Source: Corbicula japonica (Eukaryota; Mollusca; Bivalvia; Venerida; Cyrenidae). From it: a stretch of 64,000 bases of DNA. The stretch covers positions 9,755,380 through 9,819,379 of the forward strand of contig JAZAYU010000010.1 in NCBI GenBank assembly GCA_038501625.1, read 5' to 3'. The notes under the pieces were generated by a model that was not told the origin of the DNA, ran no database searches, and saw nothing but the letters and a program-made list of their open reading frames with translations. Shown in pieces: positions 12,193-23,113 of this stretch (position 1 is its first letter; each line of letters opens with the position of its first letter). The position numbers were made by a program, and so were the translations under genes.

Positions 12193-12805
12193 CAGGGTGA
12201 TCCAAAATATCTGATACCCTTTTGAAATTTAATAGCATTAATAACTTCAAACATAGGCATAGAAATTTCACACAGTAATAATCTAGATTCGTTAAAGTTT
12301 TGTTTCATATATAACATACCAGACTTGAATAAGAGATGCTGTCTGTATATCCAAAGACATATTTATAAGTTATGTTCAATGTGACGTCCATTTTGATGAT
12401 TATGACGTAAAGTCTTTTTATTAAAATTGTCTATGGCCGATTAGACTTTTTCTTTGGGGCATTAAAGATAAGGTGTACACACCTAAACCATCAGTGCAAG
12501 AGCTAAAATCATCAATTCAACAAGGTATGAGAAAGATTGATCCAAAGATGTGCGCATCGGCCAAATAGACTATTTTAAGAAAAGACCCGACGTAAAATTC
12601 ACCAAAATAAGACGTCATATTTAACATTTGTTATTAATATTATTTTGGATTTACGAACTAAATTCCTATTTCAAGTATGCTATGTTATATATCAAACAAA
12701 TCTTTAAAGCCTCTAGATAATTACTATGTGAATATTGTTTGTGATGTTTGATAATATTAACTCTTTTAAAGTTCAAAACAGTATTAGATATTTTGGATCA
12801 CCATG
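12193..12805. mobile_element. Mariner/Tc1-type remnant nested in the 7.7 kb element
   Basis: Long imperfect terminal inverted repeats of about 130 bp run inward from 12193 (CAGGGTGATCCAAAATATCT) and from 12805 (its complement, ATATTTTGGATCACC). A TA dinucleotide sits on each side (12191-12192, 12806-12807), as expected of IS630/Tc1/mariner insertions. Between the arms is a scrap of transposase, so this is an internally deleted derivative. Because it sits inside the larger element, it inserted later. Confidence 0.75.
12443..12560 (+). pseudogene. Mariner-like transposase C-terminal fragment
   Basis: With one frameshift in the run after GACTTTTTC, the plus strand reads FLWG-like residues, then IKDKVYTPKPSVQELKSSIQ and QGMRKID. 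This matches the familiar C-terminal LWG..KD.VY...P..(L)..L...I signature of Tc1/mariner transposases. Everything upstream, including most of the catalytic domain, is missing. Confidence 0.6.
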
Positions 12806-12949
12806 TATTACAAAGATCTAGGCCAATTAAAAAAATGGGCCATAAGGGGTCAAATTCTAGGTCACGGCCTGGTGACTTGGAAAACGCTTATTTTATAGAA
12901 AATGTTGAAAGAATCATACATACTTTGTGAAATATACCAGAGTTATTAT

Positions 12950-13270
12950 GCCCCTCGCAAACAATATTTGCAGGGGATATACTGTAATCAGGGGCTATGC
13001 TTGAATCAGCTTGTCCATCCGTCTGTATACAAGAACTTTTCCTACAGATATGAAACTTCATTTACATGTTTGTTTACAGTAGTTTTGAGATCTAAAAGTT
13101 AAGGTCACGGGGAATTCTTACTATTATCACTTTTTGGCCAACTTAACTTGAAAGGGAATTCCCAGACAGACATAATATGCATGTTTGTCTACAGAAGTGT
13201 GGGATCCCTACTAATTTTCAGGTCGATGTCATAGGAACCTTGCTGGAAAATCTTATAGGCGTTATTACTC
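12950..13270 (+). repeat. Diverged copy of the CCCC-hairpin/(GTCCGT) bivalve repeat
   Basis: Starts with CCCCTCGCAAACAATATTTG followed by CAGGGGATATAC, an imperfect hairpin, then TTGTCCATCCGTCTGT and a body ending in AAGGTCACGGGG-like words. The order hairpin, GGGATAT, CCGTCTGT matches the repeat head at 63393. It is an old insertion in the 7.7 kb element. Confidence 0.5.
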
Positions 13271-13956
13271 TGGAGACAATTTTATATAATCCCTATCACG
13301 TTAACCGTCACTTGATATAGGAAGCGTAACTATTGACACGTCTATCGTGTCGCTTATTTTTTGATGGCATGAAAACAGAATCTACAGCAACTATCATATA
13401 TTTTGTATGACTGTGAAATTAATTGCTAACACATAAGACCTACGACATCATACATATTACGCAAAAAAATAAGAAGTAAAAGGTAATAACTGATCAAAAG
13501 AGCTAAAACAAAATGATGAAAAAAGTATTTTACTTAAAAACAGAAAGAAATTCCTGGGCGTATACCTGGGAATAAAGTAACAGATGAATTCTTGGTCGGA
13601 CAAGGGACCTAACTGGAATAAATTGACAAGCTACCTTCCCTTGGCACACCGACCACATCATTCAATAAGTCAAGTTATAAGGCAATAACTTTAAAGTTGA
13701 CCATAAACAAAAACTTTAATTGTGAACTAATTGTGAGGCTCCTCAACCTGACTTTGCATGCTATAACAAATTACATTTTAACCTATGAATTTTTTTTTAA
13801 AAAGCAGCTTTACTACGAGTAGTATTTCTGTTTTGTTTGCATGTTTAAAATGACTTGCTACAGAAATTACAACGTGTAACAATGACACAACGAAAAGAGA
13901 ATATCATATATTCAAGAATATGTATTTCAATTATATGTATTTGTATACACACGCAT
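13271..13956. other. Transposon interior between repeat and transposase
   Basis: AT-rich sequence with no coding signal. A TIR-like word (CTAACACATAAGACCTAC) at about 13424 may be an isolated copy of the array/TIR motif. Confidence 0.35.
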
Positions 13957-14990
13957 TTATTCCAAGTTTTCCTCGATAAGTGCCAACAGCTCATTGTATA
14001 ATCGCCATGCACTTTGTACATTTATGGGAACTTGAAGATCAGGTTTGAGTCTATTTGCTAGATCTTCAAAGTCTTTACAGCATATTTCACATCCTTCTGT
14101 TTGATTTTCTTCCCAAAATTGTGACCTCCAGATACTTGCGGAATAAAGTACATTAAGTATGTGTTTTCATTTGGAATCTCGGTGTTTCTTTGTACACATA
14201 TTGAATGTAGATTCTAATGTGCAGCTATTTTGTCAAGTTCAGCTTGGATTAATCGTGTAAAACAGAATTTTAAACTTTCAGCACGTAACGGATTTAATTC
14301 GTCATATTCATTACTATCTCTCAGATCTTTCAAAAAACTAATTCACCACTGAATTCCCTGGCGTCTTACTGATCCCCACAAAGCCTCGATTCTTTGGTTA
14401 GAAACACTTCTCCCGTACCCAAAACTATTAAAACCAGTCATTCTGTCTGTATCATGATATCGCAAAAACAGATGAAGTAGTGCCAACGTTGAATTTTCTG
14501 TTCCATTGTCACACCGAAGGATTCGTTGGACAAATTTTAGTTCTTTCAACGTTTCAAGATAATACATAGCAAGAGCAGTATTGTTATTACTTTGCGAAAC
14601 TTCTAACCAAAATATTCGTCTGCTGTAACCATCAATTGCGCCATTAAAACAAAACCCGAAAGGTTTGAGTTTGTCATAACCATCGACTAGCCATACATAA
14701 TTTGGGAACTTAACTCTGTTCTTCCGTCTCATCAGTCTGTGCGCCTTTCGAAGTTTTATTCCATCAGGGTCAATTTGTTTCATAAGTGACAGTACTGTGT
14801 CTCTCGGTACGTTTAATTTGTGGTCATTTATCAAACGTTTCCACATGGAACGGTAACCTATACACTGCCCACTATTTTCAACTTCATAACAGTCTCATCA
14901 GGTGTGTATGCCAATCGACGTCTTAAGTTGTATCTTTTCAGGACTCTTTTCAGCTGCCGCCATGATATTCTGATGTTATTCACCATAAAA
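13957..14990 (-). pseudogene. Decayed DDE (integrase-core) transposase
   Basis: The minus strand encodes an integrase-core transposase. In order it has an N-terminal helix-turn-helix-like segment (ISWRQLKRVLKRYNLRRR, about 14920-14975), a GYR-MWKRL segment, WLVDGYDKLKPFGF with the first catalytic Asp, GAIDGYSRRIFWLEVSQS, then RCDNGTEN with the second Asp and NQRIEALWGSVRR with the Glu. The C-terminal region runs to a stop at 13957 (LYNELLALIEENLE). The longest open piece is 14343-14846. Breaks: a frameshift near 14880, a TGA directly after ..GIQWW-type residues at 14343, and a stop/frameshift near 14226. The DGYDKLKP signature is typical of rve-type transposases of the IS3EU-like group (from memory). 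It lies inside complete TIRs, so it is probably the element's own, now inactive, enzyme. Confidence 0.85.
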
Positions 14991-15613
14991 AAGTAATACT
15001 ATTCCGGTATATGAAAATCCACAGTAAAATACATGTATATATTTCAATCATCTCTAATCTTGTACTTATACCTTTTACATGTATGTTGGCTGGTATAACA
15101 GATGTTACCGGGAACACCGGAAATCTGCAAATTCATACAATCAGCACGGACACATTCATTATATACGGCTTCTGAAAAAGAGAAGGAAACAATATAATTC
15201 ATATATATCATATCAGGTTTAATGCCCTTTTTAGACAGCAAGTGTTGACTAGTTTTCGAGTCCGGCACTCGTTGGCGTTCACTGTCATTCCTGGGTTCAG
15301 AGATCACACCCTGTACTTAACACTGTGTCGTTTCTTGGTGTTACCAGTACTGGACACCATATTGTGATCCTACCAAGGTTTGTCCATCGAAGGAAAAACT
15401 GTCCCGATCGGGATTCAATATCACTAACAAGGCAATTACTATTTTCGTGAAAAACAATGGTTATTCATAAAATATATTATCTACAATGATCGTTGGTCGT
15501 TTATTCATAAGACGTTGAAAGTAAGATTTGATTATACTTACCAAATAATCATTGAGGAAATGTATTTTCATCAGAAGAAACTTTCGACCATGTTGCTCGT
15601 AAACGTTCCTTTT
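14991..15613. other. Right interior of the transposon, upstream of the transposase
   Basis: Would hold the transposase promoter and 5' end. A minus-strand open frame of 87 codons (15044-15307) shows no recognisable motif, and I do not call it a gene. Confidence 0.35.
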
Positions 15614-15723
15614 CCGCCAATTTCTTTCCTAACACATAATAGCTAACAAATAAGAAAAAACACGTAAGACATAATTCCTTATACCAAAGAACTAAGACAA
15701 AATGGCCCTAATAGGCTTCCGTA
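15614..15723 (-). repeat. Right terminal inverted repeat of the 7.7 kb transposon
   Basis: Reverse complement of 8044-8153 at about 94% identity by eye. It is followed directly by CTGAAC, the duplicate of 8038-8043. Confidence 0.9.
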
Positions 15724-15994
15724 CTGAACAATTATGTTATCTCAAAGGATACCACTAAACACATTAGGAGTCAAGCTTACATATTTATATTTTCCGTGGA
15801 ATCGCGGACAAAGTTCTCAAAGTTCTACAAAAGATGGGAGGCCAAAAGAAAAATTAAGCCGCGCGCGTTTTGAATTAACTACCGATCCGTAAATACGAAC
15901 TAACATCAACGGCAAATTAGCAAATAAAATTCAATGAATTTCTATGCAGTATAATAAACTTCATCAGATATAATAAACAATAGCATTACCAAAG

Positions 15995-17173
15995 GAAAAT
16001 ATCCTGACCAACTTAAAGAAGCATAATTGGTTATCAGCTATTGACAAAGGGAATTTAGTAGGTAGCGTTTTTCTTGATTTAAGCAAAGCGTTTGACATGG
16101 TCGATCATAATATCCTTTTACATAAATTAAAACTTTACCATCTTGACAGAAAATCAATAGATTGGTTCTCTTCTTATTTGCAAAATAGAAAAAAAAAAAT
16201 TAAAGTAAACAACATACAGTCCGATAAACTTTGCATCAAGACTGGTGTCCCTCAAGGCTCTATCCTTGGGCCCCTTCTTTTCTTAATCTACATCAATGAT
16301 CTTCCAATGACACTTGAATCATGTAACGTTGATATGTATGCTGACGATTCTACTTTGCACACATCCTCTTCTAACATAAATGAAATACAATCACGACTTC
16401 AAAATGACATTGATAATATAGACAAGTGGTGTAAAAATAACAATATGTCACTAAACCCATTAAAGTCAACTTGCATGCTACTGGGAACGAAAAACAGGTT
16501 AAAGAGCTCAGACTCTCTAGTAATAACTTTAAATCAAACTCAGCTTGAGAATGTACATTATCAAAATATTTTAGGCATTTATGTTGATGATTCAGTAAAA
16601 TGGCAAGAGCAGATAGATAAAATTTGCAGTAAATTAAATTCAAAGCTATATTTGTTTAATAGAATATCAAAGTACCTCACATTTGAAACAAAGAAAATTT
16701 ACTATAATGCGTATGTACTACCGATTCTTGATTATGGAGTTATCTCGTGGGGACAATGTTCAAAAACCAACAAAGATCGGATTAATAACTTCCAAAGACG
16801 TTTTGCCAAATTAGTGCTAGGTAAATCAGATTCATCAACTAATACAGAACTTTTTAGTGAACTGAAGTGGTTACCATTTAATGACCGTATCAAATATCAC
16901 ACAGCCTCTCTTGTTTATAAAACCCTCCACGACTTAGCCCCACAATATTGACATGATCTGATAGAAATTACACAAAATACGTCTTTCAATCTTCGGCCTA
17001 ACTAAATGCAATGTCTTGTCCACCCAAAGCTAAACACAGAATTTATGAAAAAGACATTTAGTTACTCTGGTATGATTATCTGGAATGAAATTCCTTTTTC
17101 CATTAAAAATTCATATACCCTGAATTTATTCAAAAAATCATATAAACATCATTTATTGACAATAAATTCTTAA
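15995..17173 (+). pseudogene. LINE reverse transcriptase, broken
   Basis: Open from about 15995 in the frame used at 16097. Motifs in order: FLDLSKAFDMVDHNILLHKL (first catalytic Asp region), then TGVPQGSILGPLLFLIYIND and DMYADDSTLH, with the YADD catalytic pair intact. The thumb and C-terminal region follows (VLPILDYGVISWGQ, LKWLPFNDRIKYH, LVYKTLHDLAPQY). A TGA interrupts at 16949-16951 and a TAA at 17003-17005. The same frame then continues with FSYSGMIIWNEIP and FKKSYKHH to the terminal TAA at 17171. Two in-frame stops plus the missing N-terminus make this a pseudogene. Confidence 0.85.
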
Positions 17174-17460
17174 AATATATCTAGATATACACACAAACTG
17201 TTAACTGCTCAATGACTTGTCGTTGCTTTTTTTCTACTCTTGAGTATGTGTACTATAATGTATTACATTATAATATTTTGCCTTCTCAAAATAGTGCCCA
17301 ATTAACATATGTGATTTTGTATTGTTCATCTTTTTTTTATTTCATTTTAATTTATTTGTGTGTAGTTATAATATTTCATGATGGCCTCTTGAAAATAAGA
17401 TTTTTATTATTGTTGTTTTACTTTGTACAAAACTTAAGAGTTACCATCTATAAATAAAGA

Positions 17461-17505
<45 letters not shown>
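17461..17505 (+). repeat. (TTA)n microsatellite tail of the LINE
   Basis: About 14 uninterrupted TTA/ATT units directly after the LINE 3' UTR. The tail belongs to the LINE family's 3' end. Confidence 0.9.
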
Positions 17506-17508
17506 CAA

Positions 17509-19440
17509 ATTCTATCTTTCAATGGCGAAGAAAGTTCTCTTTATTTTATACTGTTTTGCATTATTTGTGTGATTGAGACGAAAACATTGCAAGCGATGTC
17601 ATCAAAAAGTTTTTATAATGTAACTAAATGACGTCAAATGCCGTTCTCATTCGAAATATAACATGCGTTTAAGGAACTAACGTGAAAAACAGTGAAAATA
17701 AAATTGAAAATTCTATCATTCACTAGAAATAAAAAAAACAACACTATTTGACTGGTATTTATAAAGAAACTTAATAATTCTCAATCTATTTTTTTCAGCT
17801 AGACTTCCCCTTTTTTAACCGAAGTACTCCCACCAAATTCAAGAAAACTCAACTACAAGTCTCATCTCGCTAGACAGTTTTATTGAGTTATTGCCGTGTT
17901 GTATTTGATTGACTAAATGAAGATTTACTTGACAGAATAACGAACGTTTTTATATATTGCCAATTCTTTTGCACTATTCGGTAAATTTATTTGTCATCTA
18001 GTAAGTTTTAAGCGCTTAAAGGGGATATTCATGTCAGCTGCTTTCCACGGAATCTGTTTGACTGTCTGAGAACGTGGAGCAAGCATATAAGAAATATCAC
18101 ACCCAGAAAATAGCAGTTGAAAAGCAGAGAGACGAAGAGAGCGTGAGTTTACAAAATGATCACACAAACAATGAACTTAACAGAGGGGTTTGAGCGGTCA
18201 GTTGGAAAACAATTTAGACCATATTCGTTGTTTAAGAAAATGTGCAGGTGTCAGCGAGGGGATGCTTCTTAGTACGAAACGTTAGACATTTTAATAACAT
18301 GCTCTCTGCTCCTCTCTACTTTTTGGCTGTGTGTGTGTGGGGGGGGGGGGGAGCTGTGTCTGCTGGATGTGGCCATTCCTGATATGCACATTTCACTTTT
18401 TTATTTTTCGTGAATTAAACACTGTTAATCAGGAAAATCCGTCTGTTTCAGTCAAATAACATCTGGAAAGTTCCTTAGTCTAAGACCTTGAAAAAATTAT
18501 GTTTCATCTGAAACAATCACTGTCATTAATGCTTTTCAATTGTTATAAAACTAAATCGTGATATCGATTTTCGATTCAATATAAATATTGGTACCTGCTT
18601 TAACAGACAGACGCAACATGCAGAGCCCAAAACTGAAATACCCTCAACAGAATTAATTTAAGATCAAATTTAAAACTAAATATTTGTGAAATATACATGT
18701 GTTCACGTAATGAGAATTTAAATAAAATGTTTTGAAATTTAAATTGGCCTTGATTAAAGTCAAGTGTTTTTAGAAAAAAAACAACATCTAACACATCTAT
18801 TAAATTAATGATTTGTAACAATTTGTCTTTAGCCTATATTGGATAAATAAATTGTGTGACCCTTTATTTTGTGTAGAGTATATAAAGATATAACTTGACA
18901 AAAACTGTAAAAATAGTTTTGCATGTTTTGTCTCCAATATTTTCATTTATTTGACTTCAAAATGCAAGTTATTTGGCTACATGTTATTTCTTGTCTTAAT
19001 TAATGGAGATTATTTCGCCAGATTAAAAAATAGAGAAATCTTAAGACAGCTTTCAGCTTTGTCTGCAAGCTAAGTAATCGTCTTCCATTATTCGCATTTA
19101 TTTAAAATAACATTTCGATTCAATCTGCTAAAATTTTACGACTACCTTAAATGCTGCATCACATGTTATAACTAGTTCAGGCGGAATTCTTTCAGTGCTG
19201 TTATCAATTACGTTCTTTGATATTCGCTTCAGCGCCAGATTAAAAAAGTATGATGTATCTTTTTATCGATGAAAGTGCATTAACGGCTGTATATGTAGAC
19301 GGCCCTTAAACTGAAGTTGTATTATTTAACTAAATATGGGAAAAAGGCGATAAAACTTGCAAATCATTTTTCTGTTTTTGGTACCAACACACCAATTTCA
19401 AAAGTTGTCTGTTATGCAAAGATTCAATCTGATTGCGTTC
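17509..19440. other. AT-rich region with one family B copy
   Basis: No gene seen. At 18185-18395 the minus strand carries a family B copy whose interior is partly deleted (CAGCAGACACAGCTCC and GAATGGCCACATCCAGCAGA on the complement), next to a (G)14 run at about 18340. The rest holds no recognised feature. Confidence 0.45.
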
Positions 19441-19444
19441 ATTA

Positions 19445-19990
19445 AAATCTTTGAAATAGATGAAAAGGGAACTTTGAAAGCCGACGAACACGACAAATAT
19501 GAAAATATTGCAGGTTTGAATGAGCCTGTTCATGGGAAGTAATGGAGAGGCATATTACTGCCCAAGCCGCCCCGGGATGAGCGCAACTCAATATTTACAT
19601 CCATCCTAAACGATGGTATGCATATGGCGACGAAAAATGAAACCTACAATCCGTTTTTCTTTTTCAGATTAATACCATTCCATGTTCAGCGGCGTATGGT
19701 CCCCAGGTAAAAGAATGGGTTTGCCCTAAACGAGAAAACAATGGGCGGAACTAAACAGAATAGAATTTTGACAGGGGATCTGAGAATATAAATCCTGCAT
19801 ATCACAGACAACTCCAAAGGCAAAAATTAAACATCAGGAAGTATATCCTAAGGGTGATTGAACAATATCCGAACCTGTATAGGCTGCGATATTGAAACCA
19901 CCCATTTATAAACTGGCCGAAATATTTAAACAAAGGCAATTTTAGAAGTACTATTGAAAAGTACATACGTATCGTGCTCAACGATCTTCA
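19445..19990 (-). repeat. Interspersed repeat family C, long copy
   Basis: Shares with 29563-30180, in reverse orientation, the words AAGAATGGGTTTGCCCTAAA, GGGCGGAACTAAACA, GGTGATTGAACAATATCC, AAACCACCCATTTATAAACT and ACGTATCGTGCTC. Near 19510 is a short hairpin-like word (GCAGGTTTGAATGAGCCTG, better preserved at 29418). Non-coding and multicopy; class unknown. Confidence 0.65.
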
Positions 19991-21119
19991 AAGCACATAA
20001 CTGATAACATTGACATTGTTTCAAGCTCTAGAAAAGCAAACATGCTATGAAATAGTACTTCTAAATTTAATTTTGTTAAGCTTAGTCTGTGTGTTCAAAT
20101 GTAAATATAATTTTGTGCTAATAGAATTTTAGGAAATTTAAATTCTAACTAATTTAATTTGCTGTCTGCAAAATACAGTTAAAATAAATTTCATTAATTT
20201 ATCTCTATTTAACATACGTTAAGAAAAGTTATAACAGTAAAGAAAAAATAGCATGATCAACTTCTAAAATGTAACATATTTACAATATTTAAATCAACAG
20301 ACACCGCCACATTTTAAACAGCAGTCTAAATAAATCAAACTATAACAAAACTGTTTGAAAAGTTCTTTTATAGTTGAAGCTATTGATAATTTGTTATAGA
20401 ACATCTTTTATCTCGAAATTTTCTGCAAAGGGATAGCTTCAATGATATAAAATAAACATCGGACTGAAACTTATTACAACCAGATATACTAGTTTTTATT
20501 AGGTTAAACGTGGCTTATCGCCATATGAGCATAATACTGTTTTTATGCGTATGATAAAATAGTGGCAAACATCAAAAGTATTCAAATCCTATTCAAGTGA
20601 TATTCACAGTCATAATCAAAAGACATCATAAACAATTCTTCCATCGAAAGGTATCAGGGACTTCCCTGAAGAGAGGTTTCTAGGACTATTGAACAACAAA
20701 ACCAACCAAGATTATCATAAAGTCCACTAGATTTTAAGGGAACTTTGAAAGCTTCTGAACACCAAGGTACAACGAATACTAGCGGCCATTGAACTTAATT
20801 TCTTCAGAAGCTTTTAGGATAAAAGAATTGTATAGTCAGACGCATTTAATAAGTTAATGGATAACGCTTCTTGTAGTCTAAAGAAATGGATAGAAAAAGT
20901 CGAAAACGAGTCATTTTCCTTCTTAGTAAGCATTTATATAAATTTATCGGTTTTATCAGAGATAAACTGGACATTCACAATAAAATAACTACAGTTTCAA
21001 AAATGGTTTGCGTAAGCTTTGATAACAAATAAAATAAGTCTTGTCCTTTCATGAATTACGTTAAAAACAAATAAAAACTCATCAAACGAATTAACTATAA
21101 AATCGTCTTCCATCCTTAA
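19991..21119. other. No gene seen; short family E piece
   Basis: AT-rich. At 20205-20265 the words AACATACGTTAAGAAAAGTT and ACAGTAAAGAAAAA match family E (26320, and 42650 reversed). Nothing else is recognisable. Confidence 0.35.
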
Positions 21120-21270
21120 AAAGATGAAAAAGGAACTTTGAAAGCCAAAAGTACAACTAATATCAAAATATTGCAGGATCTGTTTGATTGAGCCTGTTCA
21201 TGGGCAGTTCTGGGAATGTAAAAAAATGTCAACACCGCCTAGCGGCGGGTTGAGCAAATAAATGTACATT
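21120..21270 (-). repeat. Family C fragment
   Basis: Contains AAGGAACTTTGAAAGCC, then ATATTGCAGGATCTGTTTGA followed by TTGAGCCTGTTCATGGGCAG, and CCGCCTAGCGGCGGGTTGAG, in the same order as other C copies. Confidence 0.6.
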
Positions 21271-22054
21271 AATGATGTAGTGTAGACTTTAGCATTGAAG
21301 CATGGAAAAAATGAATAAAAGTTGGAGCTATTGTTAGTTTCTATACATATTTTTGATTTACAAAAAAATCATAAATAATGACAGAGATTGACTAGATGAT
21401 TTATCCTGTAAAATGTTTATTGGAACAAACAATGACATTTGCTTTTCGCAGTATGGTCTTATATAAATTATATAATCTACCCTATTGAAGTAATATTTTC
21501 AATCAAAATTAAAAGACAACAGAAACAAAAATCAATTCAAACGAAATCAGGATTCCTTGATGAAAAGGTCTTAAACTTACCAAAACAAAACCGTTGTACT
21601 TCTTATAAAAGATATGTTCGACTTATAAAACAAAAACCAGTGGCCAATGACCTAACATTTTTCCAACATCAGACGTACCAGTAGACATTAACTTTACATT
21701 CCCCAGGAGAAATATTTTCACAAATCAAACAAATACTTGTGGCCATTGACCTTACATTATCCAGAGGAAATAGTTTATTTAATCAAACAAAAACTTTTTG
21801 TAACTCACTTTACATTTTTAAGGGAACCATTTTCAAAAATAAATGAATACAAGTAGTGTTGGCTTTTGACACCCATTCTCCAGAAGCTTCAAGGATAGAA
21901 AAATTGTATCTTCAGACGCTTTTAACGCGACAAATGTCCATGTCTTAATCTAGAAATAACATAACCGGATATTAGTATTTATTTTGCTTGGTTTTTACAT
22001 TATTTTAAGAATTAACATTATTATCGGTTTTGCCACTTTCAATGGCTATAACAG

Positions 22055-22196
22055 TGCCCAAGGTTATAAAGCTGAGCATGGAAACCAGTCTCAAATCTCA
22101 AGCATCTGATTGGCTGAATGGCGACCAGTCACCATTTCAGCCAATCAGATCCATGAGATCTGAGACTGGTTTCCAATCTCAGCTTTATAACCTTCA
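22055..22196. repeat. Foldback family P, copy 1
   Basis: A near-perfect palindrome of about 140 bp. The left arm contains AAGGTTATAAAGCTGAG, AACCAGTCTCAAATCTCAAG and CATCTGATTGGCTGAA. The right arm is the reverse complement and ends CTTTATAACCTT. The centre is GGCGACCAGTCACC. The open frame across it is just a consequence of the palindrome. Confidence 0.9.
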
Positions 22197-22334
22197 GTCC
22201 AGATCATTCACCCAACGTTCAAATACAGTTAACAATGTGTGTGGAAATGTTCACTACGTATTTGTTGAGCTTCCTTTGACCAAAATAGTTATAAACACAC
22301 ACACAAACACACAAAACAAATTGATTATTAATCT

Positions 22335-22505
22335 AGCACACCATCGTTTGGGATGGATCAAAATTGTACTGTTTATTGATGTAGATATTAAAGTTGCGAT
22401 CAACCTGGGGCTAGGCGACGTTGGCAGTAATATGCATTTCCATCACTGCCTTTAAACCGGCTCAATCAAAGTGAGCTAAAATTGCTTTCAAAGTTATCTT
22501 TTCTT
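22335..22505 (+). repeat. Family C fragment
   Basis: CACCATCGTTTGGGATGGAT, AACCTGGGGCTAGGCG, GGCAGTAATATGCATTTCCA and GGCTCAATCAAA match the middle of the C copies at 29563 and 30222. Confidence 0.7.
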
Positions 22506-22724
22506 TTTTTAACCCACAACTGAAAAGATTGAAGTTCACAATTGTTTGATAATCACAGGATATTCATAGAAAAACAGTCAGACAGGAGTAACGTGAATTT
22601 ACGAGGCTTGGTCAGATGCAACATCATACTCTTCTTTGTTCTTCTTCTTATTCTTGATTAGGTGCATGAGAAAAATCTCAAAAATACTTGCATTTTAAAA
22701 ATTAACAAGATTAAGTAGATAAAT

Positions 22725-22870
22725 ATATGAAAAAGGAGCTTCGGAAGCCATCGGACACTAGAGATATTAAAATAATTCTGGCTCCCTTGATATTGCAAGT
22801 TAAGTTCATGGCCAGTAATGGAAATGCATATACTGTCCACGCCGCTGGGCGCCCTTGTTGAGGGATACTA
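22725..22870 (-). repeat. Family C fragment, diverged
   Basis: AAAAAGGAGCTTCGGAAGCC, TTGCAAGTTAAGTTCATGG and CAGTAATGGAAATGCATATA are diverged C words in C order, ending in a GC-rich CACGCCGCTGGGCGCCC. Confidence 0.5.
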
Positions 22871-22900
22871 AATGTTTGCACAAATGTGTGCATTATGCTT

Positions 22901-23113
22901 AAAGCTGGTAATTGATAAAAGCACAGATTGAATCTTAAAGCTGGTAATTGATAAAAGCACAGATTGAATCTTAAAGCTGGTAATTGATAAAAGCACAGAT
23001 TGAATCTTAAAGCTGGTAATTGATAAAAGCACAGATTGAATCTTAAAGCTGGTAATTGATAAAAGCACAGATTGAATCTTAAAGCTGGTAATTGATAAAA
23101 GCACAGATTGAAT
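22901..23113 (+). repeat. 36-bp tandem repeat, six copies
   Basis: Six essentially identical units starting at 22901, 22937, 22973, 23009, 23045 and 23081 (unit AAAGCTGGTAATTGATAAAA plus GCACAGATTGAATCTT). The period is 12 codons, so long repetitive frames exist on the minus strand. They are a by-product and not evidence of a protein. Near-identity implies recent expansion. Confidence 0.95.

Larger units (their letters stand above)
8038..15729. mobile_element. 7.7 kb DNA transposon with TIRs and 6-bp TSD (IS3EU-like)
   Basis: The element proper is 8044-15723. It begins TACGGAAGCCTATTAGGGCC and ends with the reverse complement. The terminal inverted repeats are 110 bp each with about 7 mismatches and no gaps. 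It is flanked by a perfect 6-bp direct repeat, CTGAAC (8038-8043 and 15724-15729), as expected of a target-site duplication. Inside are a decayed DDE integrase-type transposase (minus strand, 13957-14990), a second decayed coding fragment (plus strand, about 11106), a 28-bp satellite array (10052-10428) and a nested mariner remnant (12193-12805). From memory, the transposase type, 6-bp duplication and TAY-type ends fit the IS3EU superfamily of Repbase; that name is an inference. The element itself looks dead. Confidence 0.85.
15980..17508 (+). mobile_element. 5'-truncated non-LTR retrotransposon (LINE)
   Basis: The recognisable part starts inside the reverse transcriptase domain, so the endonuclease and first ORF are missing. 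It ends with a 3' UTR of about 280 bases, an AATAAA (about 17453) and a (TTA)n tail at 17461-17505. This 5' truncation with a microsatellite 3' end is the usual product of incomplete target-primed reverse transcription. Jockey-superfamily membership (CR1/L2/Rex-like) is inferred from motifs. I could not define a target-site duplication. Confidence 0.85.

Noticed and set aside
15044..15307. 87-codon minus-strand frame inside the transposon
   Set aside because: No motif and not in register with the transposase; probably untranslated transposon sequence.
22030..22455. 141-codon plus-strand frame
   Set aside because: It crosses the P palindrome and a family C fragment; its residues mirror frames at 24273 that are also repeat-derived.
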